From Monilinia fructicola (lineage: Eukaryota > Ascomycota > Leotiomycetes > Helotiales > Sclerotiniaceae), in contig VICG01000007.1 in the NCBI GenBank assembly GCA_008692225.1, positions 1,522,501 to 1,586,500 on the forward strand: a DNA stretch of 64,000 nucleotides. The letters are read 5' to 3'. The notes beneath the pieces were generated by a model. The model did no database searches. It saw only the letters and a program-made list of their open reading frames with translations, and had not been told where the DNA came from. Within the stretch, counting starts at the first letter, position 1, and every line of letters begins with the position of its first letter. Below, one piece after another: positions 1 to 11,776 of the stretch. Both the position numbers and the translations under genes were made by a program.

Positions 1-2802
1 ATTGAGGAGATACCACTTCCCGCAGACCTCAAAGAGCCAATACAACAAATTTTGGTCTTTGGCACCTGGATAGTAGGATGCTGTTCAAACCAGGATAGAA
101 GTCTGGAAGACTTCGACATACGAACACTACACGACCTTGTACACTACCGCAGCGCCAAAAGATGGAAATGAGATTACTGGTGGAATTTGCAATATGCCAA
201 CATACTTGAATAAAGTATTCGCGGGAAGAAGAGATGGTGGAGTTGAAAATATGGAATGTTAGCTCGGGAAAGCTGATCTTCACCATCTTACCGCCAGGTC
301 CAAACTGTGGAGCTGTAAGCGCTCTTCAACCTACTCCGACACTGTCTCTTCTCGCGATTGCCTATTCCCAAGGGCCTTTAATCATTCATAATGTGCGAAC
401 AGATAAAACCTTGATTCATCTCAATGGCGGGACGTCTGAATCCTCCATCAAAATCCATATCTTTCCGGACAGACGACCTTGGAGCTGGAGAGGATGGCAA
501 AAAGCCCGGTGTCATGGCAACGGCGGGGCCAGACAACGGCGATGTGACATTCTGGGACCTCAATGGCGGCGGTAGAGTTATGGGAGTTCTTCGAGGTGCT
601 CATAATCCGCCGTCGGACTCCGGCGCAACGGTCAGTGGGGGATTGAGCAAAGTTGAGTTTCTTGCTGGACAACCAGTCATAGTTACAAGTGGATTGGATA
701 ATTCTTTGAAATCTTGGATCTTTGATGAAGCTCCCTTTTCTCCAATTCCGCGCATTTTGCACTCGCGCAGTGGGCACGCTGCACCAGTCACACATCTTCA
801 ATTTTTACCCACCGATGCGGATGGAGCAGATGCAGGTGGAAAGTGGTTGTTAAGTGCTGGCAAGGATCGAAGTTTGTGGGGCTGGAGTCTTCGAAAGGAC
901 GGACAGAGCACAGAATTGAGTCAAGGAAACATCCGAAAGAAGGCGAAGAAAATGGGTATCTTAGCTCAATCCACATTAGCAAATGAGCCTAGCACTACCC
1001 TTGAGGATCTCAAAGCCCCTGAGATTGTATGCCTAGCATCATCATTGAACCGCGACGGTGGCATGGGCGCACACCCTGGCACTGGAGCAATTTGGCAGAA
1101 AGGCAATATGCAAAAGAAGGGTACAGATGCGACCGCAAGCGGAGTTACGGGATGGGAAAGTGTTGTTACTGGTCACAAAGATGACAGGTTTGCTCGAACA
1201 TGGTTCTGGGGAAGGAAGAAGGCGGGACGATGGGCATTTGAGACTGGTGATGGTGGAAATGTCAGAAGCGTTACTATTAGTCCATGTGGTACATTCGCGG
1301 TCGTTGGTTCGGAAACTGGGGGTATTGATATGTTCAATCTTCAATCTGGGCTTCACCGACAACGATACCCCGCGAAACTTACACCAGCACAAGCGAGAAA
1401 GCTAAAGATTCAACAATTGCAGGCTGCTGAGAGTGGCACACAAATAATTTCTAATGCAGAAAAGAACTTCCAGCCTGGACTGGGTAAACATAGAAAGGCC
1501 GTTACAGGGGTGGTGGTTGACTCTCTTAATCGCAATATCATTAGTTGCTCACTGGATGGCAAGATTAAGTTCTGGGAATTTGGAACAGGTAATCTTGTTG
1601 ATGAGATTGATTGGTTCCCCATGGTGTCTATAACGGGAATGAGATACCATGCACCGAATGATCTTATTGCGGTCTCGTGCGACGACTTATCCATTCGAGT
1701 CATTGACATTGAGACTAAAAAGACCATCAGAGAATTATGGGGATGCCAGGGGGGAATTAATGATATGTGCTTTTCTAATGATGGACGATGGGTCATTGCA
1801 GCATCGAAAGACTGTGTTGTTCGAGTATGGGATCTCCCAACTGGGCATCTGATTGATGCAATGCGAATGGAAACCCAATGTACTGCGCTCGCATTCTCTG
1901 GAACTGGCGAATTTCTCGCTACAACATGTGCAGGACAAGTTGGAGTCAATCTCTGGAACAACAAAACTCTTTTCACCCACGTCCCTACCCGACATATCTC
2001 CGAGAAGGAAATCGCTTCAATTGCAGCACCAACCGTGTCTGGCGAAGGAGGGCATAATGTCCTCGATGGTGCTTTTCAAGATGATGACGAGCTTGCCGAG
2101 GATGCTGCTCCTGCTTTGTCCCTGGATCAACTAAGCAAAGATATGATGACTTTGAGTGTGGTACCAAAGAGTAGATGGCAAACCCTCATCCATCTTGATC
2201 TCATCAAAGCCCGCAACAAGCCCACGGAAGCACCAAAATTGCCAGAAAAGGCACCCTTCTTCCTTCCATCCATCGATTCTGCGGCAGGACCAACAGCTCA
2301 AGAAGAGAAGTCAATAGACAGCGCTGCCGAAAGATCAACGAATCATGAAACTCGACCGCATTGCATCTGAACGTTCATTTACAGTAACGCTCCGCTCTGG
2401 TGGGGAGTCAGGTGATTGTAAGTCACATATCTTCCTTTGCCCGTTGCCTGGTTATCATGATACTAATAAATCACAGACGCGCCTTTCATAGACCATCTCA
2501 AAACTCTTTCTCCTTCAGCTGCCGACCTCGAAATTCGCTCTTTGTCACCCACATCAAACGAATTGATCAATTTCATCCACGCCCTCACCTCTCGTCTTTC
2601 CCAAAAGAGAGACTATGAATTAGTCCAAGCATGGATGTCTGTTTTCCTGAAACTGCATAATGAAGAAGTTGCCAGCAGTGAGGAATTGAGAAGCGCAGTC
2701 ATGGAATGGAGAGCGCAACAAGAAAATGAAGGAGCTAGACTGGGAGATTTGGTAGGCTGGTGTGGTGGCGTGGTGGGATTTTTGAGAAGTCCCAGAACTT
2801 AG
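1..2802 (+). CDS. UTP21: UTP21 (WDR36), SSU processome WD40 protein, 3' part, frameshifted
   Basis: Role (family knowledge): a WD40 scaffold of the UTP-B subcomplex of the nucleolar 90S pre-ribosome, needed for 18S rRNA maturation. The 5' end lies outside the window. WD-like strands are readable throughout, for example VTFWDLNGGG, LKSWIFD, DGKIKFWEFG and VVRVWDLPTGHL, followed by the Utp21-specific C-terminal domain (SRIMKLDRI to the end). The last intron is 2418-2476 (GTAAGT...CACAG) and joins ESGD to YAPFIDHLKTLSP. The frame is broken four times by one surplus base in A-runs at 87-89, 246-249, 450-453 and 2330-2338. Reading through each with one base fewer restores continuous WD40 or Utp21 sequence. 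The long central block (454-2329) is open. I infer assembly errors in a functional gene rather than a pseudogene. Confidence 0.9.
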
Positions 2803-2840
2803 ATTTTGATGTTTGATAGTTTGTGGGAGTTGAAACTTTA

Positions 2841-2915
2841 GAGTTGAGAGTTGAGACTTGAGACTTGAGACTTGAGAGTTGAGAGTTGAGAGTTGAGACT
2901 TGAGACTTGAGAATT
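2841..2915. repeat. Heptanucleotide tandem repeat GAGTTGA/GACTTGA
   Basis: About ten consecutive 7-nt units just downstream of the UTP21 stop, alternating between GAGTTGA and GACTTGA in blocks. Probably lies in the 3' UTR or trailer; no function evident. Confidence 0.9.
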
Positions 2916-3239
2916 ATACTACATGTAGAAGAATTGGTTTAGCTAATGTTATGCGAGATGTTGGTAACAATATACCTGCAAGCATGTATTATCTCTCTAT
3001 CTCTCTCCAAAATTGCTCACTGTAACGTCTCAAATTTCCGATTCCTACTTTCCAATCGCAGTCTTTCATCCACCACGCTTCAAGCAATGCCCCCTCCTCT
3101 CCTAGCCGCAATCGCAATCGCAACCGCAATAAAAATAGAAGAGACACCTACAGCAACAACAAAAACAGTACCAACCACCGAAAACTTCCCAATCCCTCCC
3201 AGAAATCCACGACCCACTAACTTACTTACATCTATCTAT

Positions 3240-3317
<78 letters not shown>

Positions 3318-4286
3318 CTCGGCACAGTATGTATCAGGCAGGATTAATCTTGTTGTCAATGTGAAAAGCCGCACCACGCCATCGAATCATATCCATATCC
3401 AAATCCATATCCATATGCATATCCATACATATTCCCATTCCCATTCCCATTCCCGCTCTCCTCCCCCCTCCCCCGGTCCCACCTCCCCAGAAAGTCTCCC
3501 CAAAACTGCAAATGCCAACAAGCTGAATGAATATACCTCAGCTACAAAAGGAAGGAAGGAAGTGAGGCACGCTAAGCAAGATCGCCATTGCCATCGTCAT
3601 CCCAATCTCCATCCTCAACTCCAACTACATTGCAGGCCGGCATATCCAACCCCGCGCCATGGGCACCCGCAAGCAAATCCGCAAACAGCGATGGACATCC
3701 ACCGACTGAGCGCCCTGCGACACGAAGCATCGTCCCATGCTTGCAATGCAGCGAGCCAGGCACGGAGCCAAATGATCGAGGTCTTTATCTGGGTTTCTGC
3801 GCTCGGCGGCGGAGTGCACGAGTGTGTACGTTACGCAAGGCAAGCATGGAGAACGGGCGGGGAGATGTTGGGAGCGGGAGCGGGGCGGCGTGGATGGATG
3901 GATGGTGGAGGGGGGGACGACGGGAGGGGACTGGGCGATGGGGAAATCCAAAATCCCCGACCAGGACCAAAGCGGGACGAACGACGAAGGGGAGCGCAGA
4001 CGCGAGTTGCGATTGGAGAATGGGCGGGTCCTCGTGGGTTTGGGATCGGTGGCCAGTCGCTGGACGCGACAGATAACCGGTGGGGGCCCGGAGGGTTGGG
4101 TCGCATGCAGTCGGTTGCGTTCTCCGACCGGACGGTGGATGGATGTGTTCACTTTCAACTTTTTCTCGCCGCGGCATCGGCCGGGAATGAAGCTGGATAA
4201 TTCTGGACTCGTGTTTGTCGGAGGTTCGGCTACTCGGCCCAGATAGAGATGAATGGAACTTTTTGGTGACATTTGGTGGCTGTTGG
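2916..4286. other. Non-coding interval with microsatellite and GC island
   Basis: No recognisable gene. It contains a (TCTA)n tract (listed separately), CATATC and CCATTC short repeats at about 3390-3460, and a GC-rich stretch at about 3560-4250. That stretch has overlapping open frames on both strands, but none encodes a recognisable domain and all look compositionally driven. Confidence 0.6.
3231..3318. repeat. (TCTA)n microsatellite
   Basis: About 20 near-perfect TCTA tetramers. The open frame across it is a pure repeat translation (SIYLSIYL...) and is not a gene. Confidence 0.97.
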
Positions 4287-4289
4287 CTG

Positions 4290-5184
4290 TCATGGGGAAC
4301 CTTGTACTACCGGTGATGTGGGCGGTGAAAAATCATCCTGCACGAGAGGGACAGTTGGCGCCAACAAAGTCTGCTCGTCGGAAACTTGAAATATCTGCAT
4401 TTGTGCAGTTGCCTCTGTTGTATCTGGCATTGATTGAGGCTTGAACATATAGTCTGGATCGGAGACATATTCATCCACATGGCTTGAATATGTTCTTTCG
4501 TTAGATGGTCAAACATTCTTGTATTGTTGTTGTCGGGAACTTAATGTTCAAACCATAACTTCCGCATTCTAATTGAAACGTGATGTCCAGATTCACGACT
4601 AGCTCGGTGGTATGAACGATAATATCAGCTATGCTATTATCAAAACAGAGGATGGTCAGATTTGTATGAATGTTGATACTCAAGTCTGGAATTGCCCAGG
4701 CGATTAGCTCATTGGTATATATTTTGCCATCGTTGAATTCTTTGCGGGCAACACCTAGTCCCAGAGAAAACAAAATTAAAGAAACATGAACACCTTCATG
4801 TAAATACTAATCTGTCTGACAGGGAAACTGTGGTAGAGTATGGATTGGTAGTTTGTATGGTGGATCCTTGAAGGCGTGCTTGCATATCAAACTAAGAATA
4901 TGAGCTTCACTTTTGAAGCAGAAATTAATCAGAGATATAGCCAGAGCGACAATAGCGATTTGGGTATTACGGCGACTACCAAGCCAAAATGCACTGTGCG
5001 GGAACATAACTACAATCACAGCAGCTGCGCAGAAGACAAGGAGGAATATCAGAAGCCCGCTGTTTTTCCAAAATCCCCACGAGGGCCAGAGAATGAGTTC
5101 AAGTTGACAGATTCCCTTGTGCAGCATTGAGGTTTCAGAACAATTCGGCCGGTCCCTTGCTGTATGTCTCTTAAGTTGACCCAC
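4290..5184 (-). CDS. Unresolved membrane-protein locus (possibly multi-exon or decayed)
   Basis: I do not recognise this gene. On the minus strand, the frame at 4807-5184 has two clear hydrophobic segments (LLIFLLVFCAAAVIVVMF and IAIVALAISLINFCF) joined by a short basic loop. The frame at 4501-4773 looks like a globular continuation. The frame at 4290-4478 reads as an acidic, Pro/Thr-rich cytoplasmic tail ending in SPVVQGSP. Three different frames suggest introns or frameshifts, but I could not join them with convincing splice sites. The extent and even the existence of one gene are uncertain. The arrangement of a membrane domain followed by a disordered C-tail is common among fungal DUF membrane proteins. 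Confidence 0.35.
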
Positions 5185-6233
5185 AGTAGAGCAGAAATAC
5201 TATACCGATCTGCGGTTACTGATCCTCGAATCATAAAGAGAGGAATCTGTAGTCTTCAAAGAATAATCGGCAAGAGATAGTTGAAATTTAAGAACATGTA
5301 TCATAGGTTCTCGGGTAAAATTATAACAAGGCCAGAAAGAAAGAGAAAACAGCATTATTATGTCTCAAGTTCAAAGACTCTTTAGTCAAGATTACTGATC
5401 ACGGCAAAATATGATGTGAAGGGCGCGGCCACTCGAAGGTACGAGTTTGCTGTGATAAGCCGAACTGAGCCAACGCTCTTGTGATGGGCAGTTAATCCAA
5501 ACCACAACATCTGATCGGCCGGTATAACAAGACACAATGACAGAGGCATGATGCTGCAACCGTCGGTTTATTTCTTAATGGTATGAAGAGCAATGGTATG
5601 AAACATAAGAGACCACTCATGTAAGATATCAGGCATCTGATATTCTCCCACTTCTTCTAGGCGGCTATCGATTTGAAAACAAGTCAAGATAGCGCGCACG
5701 AGGCTTCTCTTGGGAACATTCGAAACGTTAACCTTGGGAGTATTGGAGGCTACTGGACTAGACTCATAGAGTTCCGGGAACCTAAGGCTCTAGTATTCGT
5801 ATTGCCTCGGACTGACGAGCTGGGTAAAAATCATTCCAGCAAGGACCCGGTGCACACCACTCTTGGAACTGGTGTCACGATACATCTCTGTACCGAGCAT
5901 CAGAGAAAAGTAAAGAGGTTGACCACAAGGCAACATATTACAACGTGACCATGAGAGTGCGTATCGGTAATCAGTGAAGAGTAATACTAACCAAAACCAT
6001 TGGCCATCAAAGCTCTTGTGAGCTCAACAAAGCCCCCTTTTCTCCTCCCGTTGGTACATAACGCGTCGAGAGCTATCTCCACTATAGATTCTCCATTTAA
6101 TGCATCAAATCTCGGGTGCCTCTGGGCGCAGGAATTTTTTTTAAAAAATCCAAATCCAGGGATGCCATAGTGAATAGACTCTTTCTGAAGGGTATCTGTA
6201 AGCAATAAACTCCCCAACTCCCAATTTCAGTTC
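5185..6233. other. Interval without a confident gene
   Basis: Short open frames exist on both strands (5673-5948 plus, 5987-6217 minus) but show no recognisable motif, signal peptide or codon-level support. It may hold exons of the unresolved neighbour. Confidence 0.5.
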
Positions 6234-7279
6234 TCAGTAAATTCCTTCCATCAATCTATCAGCGATTCCCTCCATTCTTTTATCACCACCCAATACTCTT
6301 CTTTCTGTATCCCGGTCGCGTCCATCCTCTCCAATTATGACACATTTGACAACTTCACCATTCATTCCAACCACACATCTACCAATTCTTCCATCTACCC
6401 ATTCCATCCTCACTTGCTTTGCTTCGGCATCAGCGGCACTAATATCGGCTATCTCTCGTTCTTTTTCTTTACCTTTTCTGCTTAGCTTCTCATCCAAAGA
6501 GAATGTTTTTCGTAAATGCTTGATAGATGCGATACGTAAATGATACCCAGTAACCTCTCGTCGGAGTTTTCTTACGAATGTCGTCAAGTCTTGCCGCTTC
6601 TCCTTCACAATACCCCCGGCAAGCCTTGGAGCAGGTAAATATTTTGCAGCCAGGCTAGCCAAAGGGATACATGGAGGAACCGTGTGACGATGTATTCTCA
6701 ACGCTGTCGATCCTGAATATGGTTTATTTAACATGATATAGTAAGGTCGAACGAATTTCCCAGCATTTCCAACATCAATGCGGAGGCCCAACACATATCC
6801 GTTATCCACAGCGTTTGGATCAGGATCATGAACTTGGAATGATGTAATGGATGCGCATGCGCGATATAAATTCTCGAGATTATGAGCTGTCTGAGCTGCA
6901 GAAGTTGCAAGGAGTGGGTCGGAATCTGTAGGGGCAGGAGATTTAAGGGATACAGTCTTTGAGGAAGACTTTCTCAAATTTGACAAAAATGGATTTTGAA
7001 GCTTGAGAAGAAAGGATGGTAGCTGTTTGAAGACGACGTTGATCTTTTAATGATGAGACTATAATTTGATGAATACGTTAGGAGATTCTTCGGATCAGAT
7101 AGACATAGAAATAGGGGCATGGTATAATATTCACTTTGTTCTTGTAGTGAAGCTATTTCATTATCCAATTCAATAGCCGCCGCGTCTTCAGAAGTAATTT
7201 CTTCTGTTCTGACCATACTCGAATTGACCACAGATTGTGGAGAAGACTGTGAAGTTCTCATAGGTTCAGTTGATGTCAT
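6234..7279 (-). CDS. MCM21: CENP-O / Mcm21-type inner kinetochore protein
   Basis: Role (family knowledge): subunit of the COMA/CCAN inner kinetochore complex, linking centromeric chromatin to outer kinetochore and cohesion functions. Start ATG at 7279 (MTSTEPMR). Intron 7059-7134 (GTGAAT...TATAG) joins ASLQEQ to ISSLKDQRRLQ and so restores an unbroken coiled coil. The CENP-O core follows: YVLGLRIDV, then KFVRPYYIMLNKPY, then LRIHRHTVPPCIPL. These are the hallmark strands of the CENP-O domain. One surplus base in the A-run 6985-6989 (plus strand) breaks the frame in the linker. Removing one base gives 322 codons plus stop. It is transcribed away from the acetyl-CoA transporter gene, with a ~1.5 kb intergenic gap. 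Confidence 0.88.
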
Positions 7280-8811
7280 CAACTTGTCGTGCAAGTATTA
7301 GGAATTATGTTTCTATTTCCCTTGGGATGATATCGACAATGATGATATTTGGAAAGGTTATTGGAGGTATTTGACGTTGATGTTGATGTGGATGTGGATG
7401 TGGATGTGGATGTTGATATCAATAACTGTCGCGTCGCTTATCATTTCAGCGCCATTTCACGTGCTTTACGGGGGAAGGATGAGCAGAACAGTATATGTAC
7501 TCTGTGATAAGTACTTGGTAGTAGATAATCAGCAGAACCCGTATTCTGGACAGAGTACACTGGATGGATAATAGATATCTAATAGATAGATGCATACTCT
7601 GTACGAGAATCCTTGGATAGGAAAGGCTTACGATAGCTGGAGATATAATATGATCTTTATTATCTGTTTAGTAAGGCCCAAGTATCTATTTTTACATTTC
7701 TTATATTATATTACAGATACTAATACTAAGAGTATACCTAGATATTTATTTATATTATAAATTTATATATATATATATATATATGTATTATACTTAGTAT
7801 TGTTTTAGGTTTATACTAGAGTAGAAATTTAATAAAATAGTATATTTTTTAAATTCTTTTTATATATTATAAAACTTCGATTTTTAGAAATTTAAATATA
7901 CTAAACGTTTATTCTTTAATTTAAAAATACTACAAAGCATTATTTATAGTTTTTAATGATTTTAATGATTTATTATAATTTTTTAAGATAAATTCCGTTT
8001 TCAATTAATTTTTATCCCAACATAGATTCAAAACAACACCAAGTATATTAATTATTTATCATTTGAATTTATACCTTTCCAGCTAAAATATATTCATTTT
8101 GTTACTCTTTGACGTTGTAGAAAGCCTTTCGGATTCTTTATACATCCATCCCTACTACCTAGATATCTGTTTGTTACTCTCTACTCCGTATACCTTTTAT
8201 TAACCTTGAAGAAGCCACATCTCACTTCAAATACTATTTACTCTCTTTAATTAAAACATGAAAAAAAGCTGATAAAGTTTGTTCTTTAACCATAAACCAT
8301 AAAGGGATTCCGACCTAGTATATACATACCATCCTATTCCAAGGTTCCTCCCTATTCCTCCCTATAATCTTACCTCCCGTCTACGGGTTCCTATAGGTTA
8401 CCTAGGTATCTGCTTATACATACCTATACCTATGCCTATGCCTGTGCCTATATATCCTCTCTACCCACAGACAAACGCTGAATGGTAAACGATCATTTGT
8501 CAACTTGGTACTTTTTGTATTTATCATCCTTATTACCATCAATTCAACATCTATAGTATCATCTATTTTCCGTTACCTACAGTAATTGATTACCCATTCC
8601 TGCCCATTGCATGTCGCATGTCGCATGTCGCATATCGCATATCGCATATCGCCTACAACTTCCTCCCCCTACTTGACTCCGCCCGTAATCAAATCCACTA
8701 TCTCGAAGCTTCGTTGCACTAAGGAAAATAAAGCTTCAAGGTTCGTGAAGAGGACACTTTAGAGGTTACGAAGACCTCTGAAGTATTCTCATCGGAAAAA
8801 ATACCATATGG
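7280..8811. other. Divergent intergenic region with AT-rich RIP-like block
   Basis: No gene. It contains a GATGTG/GGATGT repeat near 7375-7420 and an AT-rich, C/G-depleted block at about 7670-8110. That block is bounded by a weak inverted repeat (AGAATCC and GAAAGGCTT near 7606-7630, reverse complement near 8120-8137). CT-rich promoter-like DNA and one TACCTAGGTA palindrome at 8399 follow before the transporter gene. Confidence 0.6.
8619..8652. repeat. Heptanucleotide repeat GCATGTC/GCATATC
   Basis: Three GCATGTC units followed by three GCATATC units (last partial), about 160 bp upstream of the transporter start codon. The two types differ by a single G/A transition. Confidence 0.9.
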
Positions 8812-10875
8812 ATGCCTACTCCATTGGGTGATACAATTCCTTCGATAAATCCTCACTCTACCTCCGATACTTCTCGACATACTCATCTTCCAATTCATCA
8901 CGATTCGGACTTTCCTTACACTCAAGAACTAGACGACTTATCAACAACAGCGACTTCACGTCATAGGAATACCTCTTCAAAAGCTCAATCTCATTCAATT
9001 TCATACGAATCAACACAAGCAGAAGATTCAAAACATTTACTCGGGGACCAAGACTCTGCGGACGAAGAAGACGAGGAGGGTTTTGAATCCGATTCTATGG
9101 GTCCTCGCTCTCGTAAAGGCAAAGCTCCAGGGCCAATTGGCTCTTCCTCTGCCACAGGAGGTGAAGACTCTCATCTACAAAACGGCAGCATGAATGGTAA
9201 TGTGGAGTACCGCCGCAAACATGCAAACCTCGACTCATCTGGGGCCACGGCGAATCTCATCTCGCGGGAATCCTTTACTTTAGATGACCCGGTACCAAAG
9301 ACACCTACCATCAACAACCATGGATTCTCCGAGCTACCATTACAGGACAAGAGGAACTTCTTACTTTTGGTTCTGTTTGTATTTCTTGCAAGGTGTTCCC
9401 ATGGGTCTTGCGGCAGGTTCGGTACCCTTCTTACTCAAACCCCATATGTCGTACAGCGCTCTAGGAGTTTTCAGCTTGGCGACATATCCATATTCATTAA
9501 AGCTGTTATGGAGTCCAATCGTAGATGCGATCTGGAGTCCCAAAGTAGGAAGAAGAAAGAGTTGGATCATGCCAATCCAGATGTTATCCGGATTTGGGAA
9601 TGATATGGTTGGGTTCTCAGATCAAGGAAATGATGATTACAGCTGGGGAAAATGATGGAGCGGGAATTTGGACTTTCACTGGATGGTGGTTCTTTTTGGT
9701 ATTTATGTGCGCCACACAAGATATCGCCGTCGATGGCTGGGCTCTCACCTTATTATCACCTGGAAATATCTCGTATGCATCGACAGCTCAGACCGTGGGA
9801 TTGACAGCTGGACAATTCATGTCTTTTACAGTTTTCCTAGCTTTCAATGCCCCGGATTTCGCAAATAAATGGTTCCGAAAAACTCCCCTTGATGAAGGAG
9901 TCATGACATTGGGAGGATACCTCACATTCTGGGGTTGGGCATACATAATTGTGACCATTGGTCTTGCGCTCTTGAAGCGCGAAGAGAAAACTAAGAACGA
10001 GGATGGAATATGGGATGTCTATAAAGTGATGTGGGGAGTCCTTAAGCTCAAGAATATCCAAAACCATTATCATCATCCACTTGATCGCGAAAATTGGCTT
10101 CCAAGCCAATGATGGGGTCACGAATCTTAAACTTATAGACAAAGGATTCAGTCAAGAAGATATGGCTTTGACAGTTCTTATTGACTTCCCTTTCGAGATT
10201 GGGTTGGGATACTATGCTGGAAAATGGTCAACGTCATACACACCCTTGCGTCTATGGTGTTGGGGATTTGTAGGTCGTTTAGTTGCTGCCGTCCTTGCAC
10301 AAATCACGGTTATAATCTTTCCTGCAAATGGAGTCGACACTTGGTATTTACTTGTTGTTATTGCTGAACACATCTTTTCAACATTTACAAATACTGTTAT
10401 GTTCGTGGCAATCTCAGCTTTCCACGCTAGAATTGCGGACCCCGTCATTGGCGGAACCTACATGACACTCCTCGCTACGTAAGTACCCCCCTATTTTGCC
10501 CTGGACTTGTCGCCTTAACTAACATTGAATAGCGTTTCTAACTTGGGTGGCACATTTCCTCGTTTCTTCGTCCTTAAGCTCGTTGATTACTTTACAACTG
10601 CAACATGCATCCCACCGTCTTCCGACTATAAGCTCGCCGCCGGTCTCAAAGGACCTTTGGTCACATCGGCATTCTCTTGCGCCTTGGCCGCTGAGAAAGA
10701 TCGATGTGTGTCTGGAGGAGGCATTTGCAATATTGAGAGAGATGGGTACTATGTTGTGAATATTGCATGTGTCATCTTTGGAGCCATAACATTTTGGGGC
10801 TATATTAAACCAGCAGCCCTAAAGCTACAAGCTCTACCTTTAAGAGCTTGGAGAATTAGTGAAGAGAACACCTAG
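8812..10875 (+). CDS. Acetyl-CoA transporter, AT-1 / SLC33A1 family (MFS fold)
   Basis: Role (family knowledge): endomembrane acetyl-CoA importer of the Acatn family. Residues 1-180 are a long acidic, Ser-rich cytosolic N-terminus. The multi-spanning domain opens with LYFLQGVPMGLAAGSVPFLL and carries the family signature ATYPYSLKLLWSPIVDAIWS and KVGRRKSW, then MCATQDIAVDGWALTLL and FTNTVMFVAISAFHARI. Intron 10479-10532 (GTAAGT...GAATAG, branch CTAAC) joins LLAT to VSNLGGTFPRF. Three surplus single bases break the frame, at the T-run 9376-9378, at GGGAA 9596-9600 and at the A-run 10060-10063. With each reduced by one the CDS is 669 codons including stop. Continuity of conserved segments across every break argues for sequencing or assembly indels. 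Confidence 0.92.
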
Positions 10876-11776
10876 ATCAGGACGAGATGCGGCGTGGGTG
10901 GGAAAAAGGCCACCATTCAAAAACTGTAGATTAAACATGTATTTTTGACAATATCGAGAGGAAAGAAGGAGAACGACAAGAAATGGTATCCATGATTAGT
11001 TATGGAGGCATGACAATAGAGATCAAATTTATCTCGCAACATTTCACGAAGAAAATACCTTTGATCAATGATCCAATCATGTTTACATAAAGATTGCTCG
11101 GAATAATTCAGATGTGGATTTTTAGATATATTGTTAGATGTTGAGTTAGCTAAGCAAACTAACTTTCATACACTAATAACAATGATGACCACCAAGTATA
11201 ATTTCTATATTAATCATTTCATGGAGTTCTGACCACCTGGGCACCTGTAAGCAGGAGCTGAACAGAAACACAATGTGACAACTCCTAGAAAATTTGCTAT
11301 ATCATGAGTACAACGGAACTCTTCTTAATTTACATTGATTGACATGATGACAATCTTACCATGGAGTTGTGTTCACAGACCTGCAGCTGAGTACAAAAGT
11401 AACCAATGGCAACCATGACTTATCCACGCCAACCATGGCAACGCTAAAGCTGCGTATGGGTTTCTTGTCAGCCTTCCACAATTGTTATGGTAATACTTTG
11501 GCCCGTTGACTCTTCACCATTGTTGCGTAGCGATATCGGTCAATTATTAATATGTAGGAACGGTCTCCTTTACGAGATAAAAATCCCATAGGGTCCCCCA
11601 TCCGGATGACCGAATTCTCCTCGCAATTTCTATATTCCATACAACCGTTGACGTTGACCGAGGTCAATCAGAAGAGCCGGAGTTCCAGACTGTTGGGGAA
11701 CGCATGGTATAAAGGTAAGTGGCCAATTTCCCAGTCATTAATTTTACGAATGGTGAATAAAGAAAGACCTGATAAA
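10876..11776. other. Intergenic, CAB2 promoter region
   Basis: No recognisable feature. It has an AT-rich 3' trailer of the transporter gene, a pair of CAACCATGGCAAC-like words near 11400-11450, and CAB2 5' flank. An open frame extends upstream of the CAB2 start from 11606 without similarity to the family. Confidence 0.5.

Noticed and set aside
3361..4293. Several long overlapping frames on both strands (up to 279 and 222 codons)
   Set aside because: Low-complexity His/Ser/Pro/Arg-rich translations with no domain, overlapping in many frames within GC-rich DNA; best explained by composition.
4699..4715. tRNA-like A-box word TAGCTCATTGGTA
   Set aside because: No B-box (GGTTCRANTCC) at a suitable distance and no cloverleaf could be drawn.
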